From Spirogloea muscicola (lineage: Eukaryota; Streptophyta; Zygnematophyceae; Spirogloeales; Spirogloeaceae): 64,000 nucleotides of DNA. A program made the position numbers and the translations under genes. Under the pieces are notes generated by a model. The model searched no databases. It worked only from the letters and a program-made list of their open reading frames with translations, and was not told the origin of the DNA. Of this stretch, positions 35,750-51,016 are shown one piece after another (the stretch's first letter is position 1; the number at the start of each line of letters is the position of its first letter). The DNA lies in the NCBI GenBank assembly GCA_009602725.1, contig WELB01000234.1:88642-152641 (forward strand). The letters run 5' to 3'.

Positions 35750-36430
35750 AAGGAATGGCTGTGAGAGGCAAAGCCCAAAGGAATGTACAAAAAGGCCCAC
35801 GCCAGGCTGCCCTTGGCGCCAAATCCGACCTCCGCAGCCACCCCGCCGCGCCTCAGCCCATGGCGTCGCCGCCCTCTGAGCTCCTCGGCAGGGTGCGCAG
35901 TGGCCATCAAGGACACGTCCGTCATGCCCATCCAGCAGAGGGCTGACGGACTCCATACGCGGAGGGTCGACCTGGTGGTCACCTCGCCGGGCGTCGGGGG
36001 CCCGTGCATCATTGCCGACGTGGTCACCACAGATGTGCTTGACCTCTCCAATGCGGGGCGCTCTGCTTCAGAGGGTGGCCATAGCGGCAGCGAACCCCGT
36101 TCGTGGCAAAGAGGCCAAGCACGCGGACCATTTGGAAGTGGACAACTTTGCTCCACTGACCGTCGATGTGCACGGGGCTTAAGAGGCTGGACCCTTTGGC
36201 CCGGCTTGCGCGCCGCCCTGTGTCCAGCAGGCGGGGCGAGCAGGCTGACCTCCACGCCGCTGGCTCGCTAGCGCAGGTGTTTGGTATGCGCCTGTTCCCT
36301 CCACCGGTCCTTGGCCCACGCCTTGCATCTGCGTGCTGCCTCGTGCTCTCAGTGCCGCCTCTGGCTTCGTGAAGGGGACTGCTTTCCGGTGGCTGGTCTG
36401 TCTGATCTGCTGCCACCTAGAGGTTACAAA
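35750..36430 (+). pseudogene. Retroelement C-terminal remnant with hairpin repeat, upstream of MET1
   Basis: At 35755-35785 there is a degenerate hairpin repeat (GGCTGTGAGAGGCAAAGCCC). From about 35936 the plus strand reads RADGLHTRRVDLVVTSPGVG, CIIADVVTTDVLDLSNAG, then after a frame change KEAKHADHLEVDNFAPLTVD and LDPLARLARRPVSSRRGEQA. This has the layout of the other copies, including the acidic DLVV...DVV block preceding the KEAKH segment. Stops and frameshifts break it. Confidence 0.55.
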
Positions 36431-36449
36431 GTGAAAAACCTTTGTGATA

Positions 36450-36503
36450 CTTAGGGTTGAGGGTTTGGTGTGCTTAAATGGGAATTAACCCTAAACCCTT
36501 CAC
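36450..36503. repeat. Short telomere-like inverted motif
   Basis: TTAGGGTTGAGGGTTTGG at 36451-36468 faces TTAACCCTAAACCCTT at 36485-36500. Both resemble the plant/algal TTTAGGG repeat in opposite orientation. Only two to three degenerate units are present. Confidence 0.5.
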
Positions 36504-37344
36504 AAGAATTACCAGGAGGCAGCCTCTGAGTGTACTTAGCTGTTGACACCGAGGAGGTGACCATTTGCCTGGCCGCAAACATGGAGCAAGTGCGCTGAGC
36601 AGGTGAATGAAGCTTCTGTGAGAAATGCAGCTTAACACGTCAAAGTTCAAAGCTCAACAACGTGGAGGTGCTGTGAGGTCTACATCAATGTTGACCTCAC
36701 AGATTGATGACAGATTGAGCCCGTCGACCAGTGACATCCGCAGGGCACAAGCAGTCACATTGCTATCGAGGCAGGATATCACAAGCAGGGCTCGCTGCAC
36801 GCTTCCCCACAGATGGATGCTGTGCGCCTCAGTCCAAGGAGGTGGCGAGACTTAACAAATCCCTCAGACTCACCGAATGTCTCCAGACCCGATGTGCCAA
36901 CCAGTCAAGTTTGTAGCTCACTTGCTCATTCTTAAGATAATTTACCCTCAAAACTTGAGGAGATAAAAGTCACTCTTTTAACTATTTGTACACCTTCATT
37001 CTGAAGTATCTTGGACAATTAATTCAAGCTCGTGGATAGACAGTATTACTTGTCAACGCCTGCAACATCAATGGTAACTTGACTAGGTCCACAAAAGCCC
37101 AGGTCATTGGACAGGCGACCAGCTCTTTGTGATTGTGGAGGCTTAGCTGATAGTGAGCCTTAAATTAGCAGAGCTACCTTGCAGAGCTCCAGCAAGAAGC
37201 CTAAAGCTACACTCCTTATAGAGCCCACATAAGTGTCAACAGCTTACTCAAAGCTGGAAAAAGAGCCCCACAAGCTGCTGAGCAGGTAGTCAACTCGACC
37301 TTCTAGAGTTTATGAAGTCCATCCTCTAACTGGTATCTCAGAGC
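36504..37344. other. Intergenic, no gene seen
   Basis: AT-richer than its surroundings, with only short open frames that match nothing I recognise. It lies between the retroelement remnant and the 3' end of SEC23. Confidence 0.5.
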
Positions 37345-41738
<4,394 letters not shown>

Positions 41739-42273
41739 CCTTATGCCAAGGCCGGCAGTAGCTTCCCATGCGCCTCGGGAGCTGCGCGTTCCGTCTCTCC
41801 AACGTCAACTTTACCGCCGCATACCGCGTCCTTCACAGGCGCGTCTCAGGGGCGTCGAGCATGGCTCGATAAGACTGCCAGTTGCGCATCGCTGACAGCT
41901 TCAGCTTCCCAATGGAGGGCTCGCCAGGGACCACTCGAAGCTCCTCCTCCCGCAGGAGCTCCGTCGCTGGACGTGGCGTCCTGTCCGGACAGAGCGCGCG
42001 CGCGCGGGCGCGCCCGCCACCGCGCACGGCGGCGGCAGCGGCAGGACAATGGGTAGCACTTGGCTAGTGTCCTTCAGTGCGGCTCACTCAATCAGGTATC
42101 GTAGATATGCACAGTAGTGTATCCAAGTAGTCGTGAGTGAGAGACGGCAGTGGGTAAACAATCTGCCATATGACAGACGCCACGCCACAGCAGCCAGTGA
42201 TCGCCGCCACCGCCGTCGCCGCGCCGCCTCCGGCTGCCCCGGCGGCCTGGTCGCCGGCCTGCGCCGCCCGAGC
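41739..42273. promoter_or_regulatory. Divergent promoter region SEC23 / DUF538 gene
   Basis: Separates two head-to-head genes by about 535 bases. Contains a run of alternating CG dinucleotides around 41995-42015 within very GC-rich sequence. No TATA box or recognisable operator is apparent. A minus-strand open frame (42027-41833) may be 5' UTR. Confidence 0.45.
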
Positions 42274-42759
42274 ATGGTGGCGGTGGTCGTCTCAGCCCTG
42301 CTGCTGCTGACGGCGGCCGCCGCTTGCGGCGATAGCAGCGACAGTGGCGCCGCCGTCTTGCGATCGCCGGCCGGTTCCGCCCAGGACGTCCTGGCAGCCC
42401 ACGGCCTGCCCGCCGGCCTGCTGCCGGACGACGTTGCCGCTTACCGGCTCAATGGCAATGGCCGCTTCGAGGTGCACCTCCATGGCGAGTGCTATGCGAG
42501 CATTGGCGATCAGGCCACCCCGGTGCACTACTCGTCGAAGATCATCGGCGTGCTGGGCGACGGCCGCATCCAGCGACTGACTGGCATCCAAGCCAAGCCG
42601 CTGTGGCTCTGGCTGCCAGTGACCAGCATTTACGTCGACCGTCCAAGCTCGGGCGACATTCACTTCAGCATCGGCATACTCTCTGAGGCGCTCCCACTGT
42701 CCTTGTTCAGAAAGAGCCCGGTTTGCACGAGAGTCGTTAGCTGGGGTCTTCTCGAGTGA
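42274..42759 (+). CDS. DUF538-family secreted protein
   Basis: A small secreted or endomembrane protein family of plants whose biochemical role is not established. The Met at 42274 begins a typical signal peptide (MVAVVVSALLLLTAAAACG); the frame is open upstream to 42133, but that extension is Arg-rich and removes the signal from the N-terminus, so I prefer 42274. The body carries the family pattern: DVLAAHGLPAGLLPDDVAAY, GRFEVHLHGECYASI, IIGVLGDGRIQRLTGIQAK, LWLWLPVTSIYVDRPSSGDI and FSIGILSEALPLSLF. About 161 residues, a usual length. No intron is evident. Confidence 0.85.
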   Translation: MVAVVVSALLLLTAAAACGDSSDSGAAVLRSPAGSAQDVLAAHGLPAGLLPDDVAAYRLNGNGRFEVHLHGECYASIGDQATPVHYSSKIIGVLGDGRIQRLTGIQAKPLWLWLPVTSIYVDRPSSGDIHFSIGILSEALPLSLFRKSPVCTRVVSWGLLE

Positions 42760-44156
42760 TGTTGGAGGAGCATCCTGTCATGGCATCGACTAGCGGTGGA
42801 AACTGAAACAAGGGCACAATAATCAAGAGTAGGATATAAGGGCAGGAAGGTTTTCGATCATGGCACTTAGGGTTGGTGAGCCGTAAGCAGTTGTCTTGCC
42901 AGTTGACCTTTGGCACACTCACACTCTTGGCTGTGCACATTTGGCCACAGTGCCGCTTTAGCACGTGCACTTCTGCTAGATGAGGCTTCGTAGGTGGCCA
43001 TTTTGCAATACATCTCTTCCAAGTCTGGGCATGCCCTCACATGCATTGCCACGTCTTCATGCAGCTCGTGCAGGGTGTGTGATGCAAGATGTGATTTCTC
43101 TGACTCCAATCTCGCTATGTCAAGGCGAATGAGTGAAGAGGGACTGCAGTAGACTTTCCTCATCGTACGGCAGCTTGGCTCAAGCACTGTGAGGTTGCGG
43201 TGTCAAGCACAGTTGCCATGAGGAACAAGTTGTAGGAAGCATGGCAAAGTCTGTCAGCTGTCATAGTGGTACGAGGAGCACAAGAAGACACGGGAGCATG
43301 GTTGCGTGGCTGCTAGGACTGACGGGAGGTCATTGTACTCAGCAACATGATACAACTATGCTCTTGTTGCAAACTCTTGCTCTGCTTAGCCGTATGATAG
43401 TTGAAACACGAAAACTGCAACCAAGGAGGCAAATTGAGTTGAGTGGGCATCCTCTATCTTGCTGTGACATTCTCGCTCAAGTAAGGCTGGCCCACTTTGT
43501 GTTTTGGGCTTGCCACGCCCATCAGGTTGCCCCCTCCTTGGTCACTCTCTCTTTGCGCCTTATCAGCCTCTTCTCTTTGCTGGCTTAGTCACCTCTTCTT
43601 CAGGCGACGCCTCCCGACAACTCCCGAGGGACCATCCCTTCCGTCTCCCCACCGGTTGTATCAATTACCATCACTATCAGCAGCCGCGTTTTCTCACCAG
43701 TAAGGAAACTCGTCATTACAGCAGGTAGCGCCCCATGACTGAGAAAGCAAGCTCATCCAACGGAGTGAAGTATGTACTGAGTGATGGAGGGCCTGAATGT
43801 CCTAAGTACAGAGGCAAGCACACAGACAAATGTACATCACCTTGCTGCTGAGCTGTGACCCGCTCAGCAACAACGAGTCAGCACATAGAGGATCGCAAAC
43901 TGATGCCCAAATACCAGACGGCCTAGTGACAAGCCCCTTGTGCACCCCAGCTAAGGCTCGACCAGCTTTCAGAGAGAAGGCGCGCGGTGCTTTCAGGAGC
44001 AAAGCATGAGCTTGAGCGAGGGCTGTGACAAGCCACAGCCCCGAAGAGTGGACAAGCTGAGAGCTCCTGCAGCCGCCTCGGCCGCATGCTGCTGCGCACG
44101 CCCGCCGCCACCGCCGCCGCCGCCGCGCCCGCGCGCCCCGCCGCGCGGCCGCGGCG
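42760..44156. other. Intergenic with unassigned minus-strand open frame and repeat pieces
   Basis: A 106-residue minus-strand frame (43187-42867; LHELHEDVAMHVRACPDLEE) could be a small gene or an exon, but I recognise no family. At 43973-44060 there are pieces of repeat B (GAGAGAAGGCGCGCGGTGC) and of the hairpin repeat (GGGCTGTGACAAGCCACAGC), just upstream of the next gene. Confidence 0.4.
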
Positions 44157-47007
44157 ATGACCGCCATGGCTGTTGCGGGCCACGGCAAGATGGCCGCCGT
44201 GATCGGCGCCGGCAGTGAGTCTCGAGCCCATGGCCCCATTTCTGCTCGCCGCTGCTTGAGCTGCGCGAGAGCAGCGCTTGTGAAGGTCTCGCCAGCTCGT
44301 CGAGGCTTGCTCGTGCCGCAGCATGACGAGAAATGCAAATAGAGTCCTGAGTTCTTAATAGGCACTTTCGGATGCGCTCCTCCTTAGTCTTCTGTAGGCC
44401 CGCAGCAAGCGGGATTGTCAACCTTGTGAGGCAATCTCCCGATTGTGCTATCAGCTTTATGTGGGTTTCATGCTTGGGCTCCTCCTACATCAAGACATGC
44501 TGCCTAGCGTACCGTAAGCTCAGAACGTTGGTACCCACCAGATCTTTTGCACTTGTTGCTTCAAGACTCATGCCGATTTCTGCTTGCTGTACTCGCTGCT
44601 GCAGTTGCAGGACTTGCGTGTGCCAAGTCCCTCGCTGACAATGGCATTTTGGTGTCAATCTTTGATCTGGGACGTCGGCCGGGGGGGCGCATGTCACGTC
44701 GCCGGTGAGACAGCGTCTGCTTTACTGTACTCTGCAGCCGCTTTCAGACTTCTTCGGGGTTTGGACACGTATGATCATCAAGTCACGACATTGATGTCCA
44801 ACTCCGACTAACCTGCAATGCAGCTGAAGCAACTGACATGGGCCCGTCCCTTCTGCCACTTAAGACCTGTGGAGTATGTCCCTGTCATGCTTGACAGTGA
44901 GACGCTCGAGGATGGACAGGAGCTCTTCTTTGATCATGGCTGCCAGTATTTCAATGCAAAGACACCAGTTGTTCAAAGCTTCCTTGACAAGTTCATAGCA
45001 GATGGGACAGTTGCAGAATGGAAGGGATGCTTTGGAACGTTGGATGCAGCAAGCAACGTCTTCTCCAAAGACGAAGTAGGCATCAGTCCGTGTTGTGGAA
45101 CGCCACAGAAAGAAAATCCGACATTACACCTGGAGATTGTCTCAACAAAGACAAGGCTTCAGCTGGAAATTTTGCAGCACCTGACTTGCTGTCACAGACA
45201 TAAGCCGGACAGTAGTTCTACAGCTAATTCCCCCTAAGATGTGCTCAGGATGGTGGCAAGGTTCGTCTTGTGTGTCAGCCTGGAATGGACGCCATGTGTC
45301 AGGCACTTGCCCAAAGTGCAGGTATGTCCTCGCGCAACTCATTGTCTGTGGCTCACATAGAGGCAAGACTCTGATAGCCTTGTTTCTGCAAGTTCAGGCC
45401 TCACCTGATGTGCGTTATGTGCACGTCTTCTTCTCGTCATTCCTGCTCGTATATGTTACTGCTAGATCTCTCTTTGTCAGTTGGAGAGAAGCAGATGATG
45501 CATAAGGCTACTGAGACAATAACAGGAGTGTATGAGGTGCTGGGTACTCCAGCTGCTCTCAGCTACTACATTCTATCCTTTGGCAGGGTCACAGACACGA
45601 TTTGGCACACAAGTCTCTACTCTGACATGGGCCAACAAAGGCTGGCAATTGTCAGCAAATAATGGAGAACAGCTTGGAGTGTACGATTCTGTTGTTCTCG
45701 CTGCTGCATACAAGACGTTCTCCATAGGTCGATTGAATACGCCCTTCTAGCAGAGGGGATCGATAGAGCATGGCCAAGGTTGAGTGCGTTGATAGTACAT
45801 GTGCCAGTACAGTTTCTTGATGACATAGGTCCAGGATGTCTAAGATGCATTACCTGCATACAGAGCCCGCCAGGGCATAGCATGCTCAATGACCTTGCTG
45901 CACTTTCTGATGAGATGCTCCTTCTCAGATTGCAGATGCTCCAGCTATACCAAAGGTGACAAATGCAATCAGGAACGTTGAAGCAGCACCTTCATTTGCC
46001 CTCATGCTTGCATTTGCAGAGCCCCTATTTCAGGTGCGTGCAGCCGCCTATTGTCAGGTTGTTATTGCGTTGCGTAGTCAGTCAATTTTGTAGAGCTTCT
46101 AAGGCAGATCCATCTGTTATACGTGTCTGTGACTTTTGAGATAGAGGTTGCATCTTTCAGGTACCCTTTGATGGTGCGCTTGTTAGCAACTCAGAAAGGA
46201 TCTCTTGGGTTGCCCGAGACAGCAGCAAGCCAGGACGGCAAAGGTCAGTAGTGAAAGCTTTGCACTCTGCAAATGAATAGGAAAGGACAAGGTCATGCCT
46301 GTAATTCACTTGCATGCCAGCACACCAAGCCGTAGGTTCTTCTGCATCCTGATGACCCATGCACTTTGTTGGCCAGATTTCCAGAATGCTGGGTTGTACA
46401 TTCTACTGCTGAGTATGCAGTGGCGGCCATGCGGAGGGCCCCACCTCCAGGCCGACCCTCACTGGAGCTTTTGCAGGAAATTGCCCAGGAAATGTACTCT
46501 AGCTTCCAGGCTGCAGTTCCTCATAACTTCCAGCCAGTCATCATGAAGGCGCACAGATGGTCAGTCCGTCATCTCCGGATTGTTGTAATTGTTCAAGCTT
46601 TGGTAGCTCATGATGGTGTGACAATAAACTATTTTTGCTGATGATATTGGAAAGGGTTCAGAAGTTGAAGCGCCATAAGCAGTCACTGCCCATGTGTGAT
46701 AGCTACTGCCATGTGCATCCGGTAGGCATCGTGCCAATAGAGGAACTCAATCTGCTTCACCTGCTGCTCATGTGTATCTGGGATGCTGACTGACAAATAA
46801 CTCCTGCTGTGGGGGCTGATTGCTAGGGGTGGAGGCTTCCCCACAAATGCTGCAGCCCCTGAGAGCATGTGCTTAGTAGATGATAGCCACTGCCTTGTGG
46901 CCTGCGGGGACTACTGCATTAGTCCTAGAGTTGAGAGTGCCATCCTTAGTGGCCTGGCAGCCGCTGACAAGCTTGCAAATGTCCTCCTTAGTGAGTCACG
47001 ATTGTAG
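44157..47007 (+). CDS. Renalase-like FAD-dependent oxidoreductase
   Basis: Flavoprotein of the renalase/amine-oxidase-like NAD(P)-binding Rossmann family; the substrate cannot be told from sequence. Exons that join in phase include 44157-44214, 44605-44704, 44898-45075, 45249-45321, one near 45595-45710, one ending at about 46030, one from about 46162, one near 46380-46560, and 46827-47007. They give the FAD-binding start VIGAGIAGLACAKSLADNG, GRRPGGRMS, then ELFFDHGCQYFNA, AEWKGCFGTLD, VCQPGMDAMCQALAQ, GTQVSTLTWANKGWQLSANN, FALMLAFAEPLFQ, FPECWVVHSTAEYAVAAM, PVIMKAHRWGGGFPTNAAA, and the C-terminal second FAD contact LVACGDYCISPRVESAILSG. The start at 44157 gives a short MTAMAVAGHGKMAAVIGAG lead. 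A GCC-rich leader upstream has an ATG whose frame stops. Confidence 0.88.
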
Positions 47008-47527
47008 CAACAAAGAGTGACTGGTGTTCTTTCTTACTGTGCGCTTCTTGTGACCAATGCAAAGTATCTTATAGGCACAATAGCATGCGTTGGGTTCTCA
47101 TGAACATTGCATATGCAAGCAACCCCAAATCACTATGAGCCTTGAAGAAGGGGAGCAAAGGACGTGACATGTTAGCCTGATGTATGCTAATATCTGCCAT
47201 GCTCAACACTTTGGCTGAAAGTAGAAGATGCCACAAGGACCACTCAGGCAGAGGCAAGATGCAAGGTACCACATATGTAATAATGGTATGATAATAGCCG
47301 GCTCATGACAGGCATACTGCTACCGATGTAAATGTCAACAACCCCTCTTAAACTTCACAAAGTTTCCCTCAAAAAGGAGTGCCTTGCATTGCAATTGACT
47401 GCATGCACCATATGTGCAGCCTAGCCCATGATCGTGCACCTTTACTGATACAGCCAGTTAATAAGCCCTTGGGCCCCTGGAAAGCGTGTGTGCAGAATGT
47501 GAAGTCTGCAGCAGTACCTGCAGATTC
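47008..47527. other. Convergent intergenic / 3' UTR region
   Basis: Lies between the oxidoreductase stop and the glutaredoxin stop. No coding or structured feature recognised. Confidence 0.5.
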
Positions 47528-48762
47528 TCAGAGCTCCTGCGCACCGATGGCTCCCACCATCTCAGCGAGCTTGCCACTGGCGAGGGCCTCCACGGTGTCT
47601 GCAAGAGGCCAGCAGACTCTAGAGGTCATCCACCTAGTAAAAGACACGACTATATACTGGGGAGCCAGTAGCCGCAAGGCCTGGACCAGCAATAGGGAGG
47701 TGTAAGGAGTTGCATGTGGCAGGCTTGCCAACCCATGACCGGAGCCAAGGAAGAGGGGTGAAGGGAGGAGGAAGAGGGGAGGAAGGAAAGGGGGTCTCCA
47801 CCATCAGAGCCGCCAATGTGGTTGCCATCGATGAAGACCTGCGGCACCGTGCGCCGGCCGACCATCTGGTACAGCTGGTCCTGGATGTCAGCTCCGTCGC
47901 CTGCAGACCCTCCCTGCCCATGGTCAGCAGGAGAAAGGCGCCGTACCTGTCCCACTACATCTCTACAATGGACGTCAACGGCTCTTAAACTGCTGTCTGC
48001 TACACTGGGCCCGATCGCTGGACGATGGTTGCCATGTTGCTGCGCAGCTCTCTCTCATTGGTGATGTGTGAGACTGTCAGCAGAGTGAGTAAGACACAGA
48101 AGCCTGCACCGGTCCAAGTCTAACATTCTTTCTACGTCTATATGCTTGATCCATGTAGACTCTAATTTTCCATACAATCAAATTCAAATCACATCGACCA
48201 GGCGAGGCTCTTGGGCGCAGCAGCTGACCGCGCTCGTCCAGCTCCACGACCCACGGGTCGGCGCCCAACTCGGCGAAGGCGTGCTTCGCTCTCTTGCAGT
48301 ACCTGAAGCGCGGACAGCAGTCGGAGTTGCAAAAATCTGTCAGCTGCAATCGACCCCGTGGCTGACAGGATCTGCAGCTCGCTTCATGTGCAGCACAACC
48401 ATCCGCGCTAACACAAAATTTTCTCCAGTGTGATTGGACCGATTATGGCGTGTCTCGAGGCCTGGCGGACGGGGGATCGCCTTAGTCACTTGACCGGATG
48501 TCTGCGAAAGCAGATCCCAGCGCTACCGGCCGGACGGGCGCGTCCAGTAAGCCGCACAAGAGGAGGACATGGCCTCGCCGCCGCGGGCGCGGCGGAGGAG
48601 GAGGGCGGCGCGGCACGCACGGGCAGTAGGACTTGGAGAAGACGACGATGTCGTGGTCCTTGATGGTGTTGCGCACGAAGTCGCCGACCGAGACGCTGGC
48701 GGCGGCGCGCGGCGCGGCCGCCAACGCCAGCGCCAGCAGCGCCGCGGCCGCGAGCAGCCACG
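47528..48762 (-). CDS. GRX: Secretory-pathway class I glutaredoxin (5' end lost in N run)
   Basis: Thiol-disulfide oxidoreductase using glutathione. Exons 48762-48621, 48302-48230, 47900-47802 and 47598-47528 join in phase: hydrophobic leader ([20 protein letters not shown]), [91 protein letters not shown]. The active site is CPYC, split by intron 1 between the two cysteines. The TVP and GGSDD glutathione-binding motifs are present. The leader suggests an ER/Golgi or exported form. The first codons are hidden by the assembly gap. Convergent with the oxidoreductase. Confidence 0.93.
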
Positions 48763-49282
48763 NNNNNNNNNNNNNNNNNNNNNNNNNNNNNNNNNNNNNN
48801 NNNNNNNNNNNNNNNNNNNNNNNNNNNNNNNNNNNNNNNNNNNNNNNNNNNNNNNNNNNNNNNNNNNNNNNNNNNNNNNNNNNNNNNNNNNNNNNNNNNN
48901 NNNNNNNNNNNNNNNNNNNNNNNNNNNNNNNNNNNNNNNNNNNNNNNNNNNNNNNNNNNNNNNNNNNNNNNNNNNNNNNNNNNNNNNNNNNNNNNNNNNN
49001 NNNNNNNNNNNNNNNNNNNNNNNNNNNNNNNNNNNNNNNNNNNNNNNNNNNNNNNNNNNNNNNNNNNNNNNNNNNNNNNNNNNNNNNNNNNNNNNNNNNN
49101 NNNNNNNNNNNNNNNNNNNNNNNNNNNNNNNNNNNNNNNNNNNNNNNNNNNNNNNNNNNNNNNNNNNNNNNNNNNNNNNNNNNNNNNNNNNNNNNNNNNN
49201 NNNNNNNNNNNNNNNNNNNNNNNNNNNNNNNNNNNNNNNNNNNNNNNNNNNNNNNNNNNNNNNNNNNNNNNNNNNNNNNNNN
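48763..49282. other. Assembly gap, 520 Ns
   Basis: Run of undetermined bases that removes the 5' ends and the shared promoter of the two divergent flanking genes. Confidence 0.99.
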
Positions 49283-49572
49283 GGCGGCGGCGGCGGCGGC
49301 AGGCCGGCGGCGACGACGAGGCTGGCAGCGGCGGCGGCGGCGGCGGCGAGCCGTTTGTGTGCGAGCGCGTGTGCACGTCGCGGCGCATGCTGGGCCGCGT
49401 TGGCGCCTTCTCCAAGGACCCGACGCCGGGGACGTGCGTGACGGTGTGCGGCGTGTCGGAGCTGGACGCGTGCACCGAGGCGTGCCGCCGCTCCGTCTGC
49501 GCCTCTTGGCACCACGTCCCCAGCTGGAACGACATCTGCATGCGCCGCTGCACCGACGAGTGCCTCCGCTGA
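49283..49572 (+). CDS. Cysteine-rich protein of unknown function (5' end lost in N run)
   Basis: The frame enters from the gap through a Gly/Ala-rich stretch and ends at TGA 49570-49572. The C-terminal 70 residues are orderly: FVCERVCTSRRMLGRVGAFS, GTCVTVCGVSELDACTEACR, SVCASWHHVPSWNDICMRR, CTDECLR. There are about eleven cysteines, mostly in CxxxC pairs. I do not recognise a named domain, but the spacing looks like a small disulfide-bonded or metal-binding module, and the frame is clean. Codon use is GC-rich as in neighbouring first exons. It is head-to-head with the glutaredoxin, so the two may share a promoter in the gap. Confidence 0.65.
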
Positions 49573-50215
49573 GCTCTCCAGCCGGGCCGGAGCCCCACCG
49601 CAGATAGCTTCTCAAGGCTGGAGCGTGGCGAGAGCCGGGAACGGCAGCGAGCGAGGCGTCGAGATGGGGCCCAAGCTGGTGGGCACACGGAGGTGCTCCC
49701 CAAGACCGCCATTGTGCGCGCCCGTCCTCCTCCTGCGACGGTGCCGTCGCTCGCTTCGATGGTGACCTCCATGTGTGTGCCAGCATTGGCGGTGTGGTCG
49801 CGTGCTCAAGTACCAGCTTTGGGTTATGATGGATGGCAGCAATGTGGCACAAACGTTCGAGTGCGCCACAGCGCCGGTAGCACTCAAGGGTCGACGGCCG
49901 TTTTGAAGAGCTTCTTGGCGGTCACTTTGAGGCCTGCCCTGGGCTGCCGCTCCGGCACTAGGGGACCAGCTGACGGTACAGTGGGTGTCAGCTGAGCCAC
50001 GGCTAGCCCTCTACTAGCGCCACGGCCCTTTCCATAGTGCTGCTCAGTTGATTAGCCTCAAGGTGGCCCCATTTGTCGCTTCTTCTGTGTACCCTTGCAC
50101 ACTGCAACATGGCAAGGAAACGAGGAGTGCTCTTAGCCTTCATGCATTGGTCGCTTCGAAGTCGATTGCATACTGGTGTGAACCCTTGTGGAACCACCTC
50201 TTACCATCTCTTCAT

Positions 50216-50320
50216 CAACGTGCAGGGCGCGCTCTAAGTCAGGCCTCCGGCTTTCGTGGCGGCGCTCCAGCTCCCCAAGTTAGCTTGTCAGATTTGTTTG
50301 TGCTCACCCGTGGGTACTAA
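50216..50320 (+). pseudogene. Retroelement C-terminal fragment, second subfamily
   Basis: Reads HQRAGRALSQASGFRGGAP then APQVSLSDLFVLTRGY-stop. It is the shortest copy but keeps the conserved end exactly. Confidence 0.55.
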
Positions 50321-50391
50321 TGTCATCTTAGGTACCTTAGATTAGGTCTCCGTATTATGTAGCATTGTTTAGTCTGCACTCGACTCTGCCT

Positions 50392-50455
50392 GAACAATGT
50401 ATTGGCTTGAATTGGCCTCCCTTTCAATTCATGCGCCCCGCGCGCCTTCTCTCTC
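50392..50455 (+). repeat. Dispersed repeat B copy
   Basis: AACAATGTATTGGCTTGAAT, CCTCCCTTTCAATTCATGCG and CCCGCGCGCC, matching 20918-20975 and the inverse of 55008-55072. Confidence 0.65.
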
Positions 50456-51016
50456 TTACCATACCTCTGTGGGCCACTACTCTGCGCCCACCTCTGGTGG
50501 CCCGTTACTCCTTGTCAGACGTGAAATGCAGTCCCCCCCTTTCCTTAACAAGAAAGGCTAGGCTGCTCCTGTCGTGATTCCCTATTAATTGCATGAGTTG
50601 GCCTCGGGTAGGGTCACCTGGATCCTGCACTGCCAGGCCTGTTAATACCGCCAAAGCCTAGCAAGCCCCCGGGCTCCGCACAACATCTTGCGCTGCCATC
50701 GCTGCCAATGCAAGGGAAGCTCGCAACACTGCTTGCAACGCTCGACCTTTCGGGTACTCCATGAATACAAACACACTGCTGCAGGTGCAGGGCTGGGCAT
50801 GAACAAGCTGGGCATGAACAAGCAATCAAGGGCGGGCTTGCAATTGACTTTCCTTGCACAATTTCTGCATTGAGGCTCTAGGACATTCAGCACAGGAGAC
50901 TGTCACATAGTGGTAGCAAGCTGAGTATTGTCCTTATGTGAAATTATAGGTTGTATAATAAGACCTTTAATTGTGAAGACCCTCTCACAAATAAGAGAAC
51001 GTCTTTGGGGGTGGCT

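Larger units (their letters stand above)
49573..51016. other. Intergenic with repeat fragments
   Basis: No gene recognised. Holds a retroelement C-terminal fragment (50216-50320), a repeat B copy (50392-50455) and a 15-bp tandem duplication (CTGGGCATGAACAAG twice, about 50792-50822). Confidence 0.5.

Noticed and set aside
48482-49852. Very long open frames on both strands through 48.5-49.8 kb
   Set aside because: They are open only because the 520 Ns translate as X. The real coding pieces are the glutaredoxin exon on the minus strand and the cysteine-rich frame on the plus strand.
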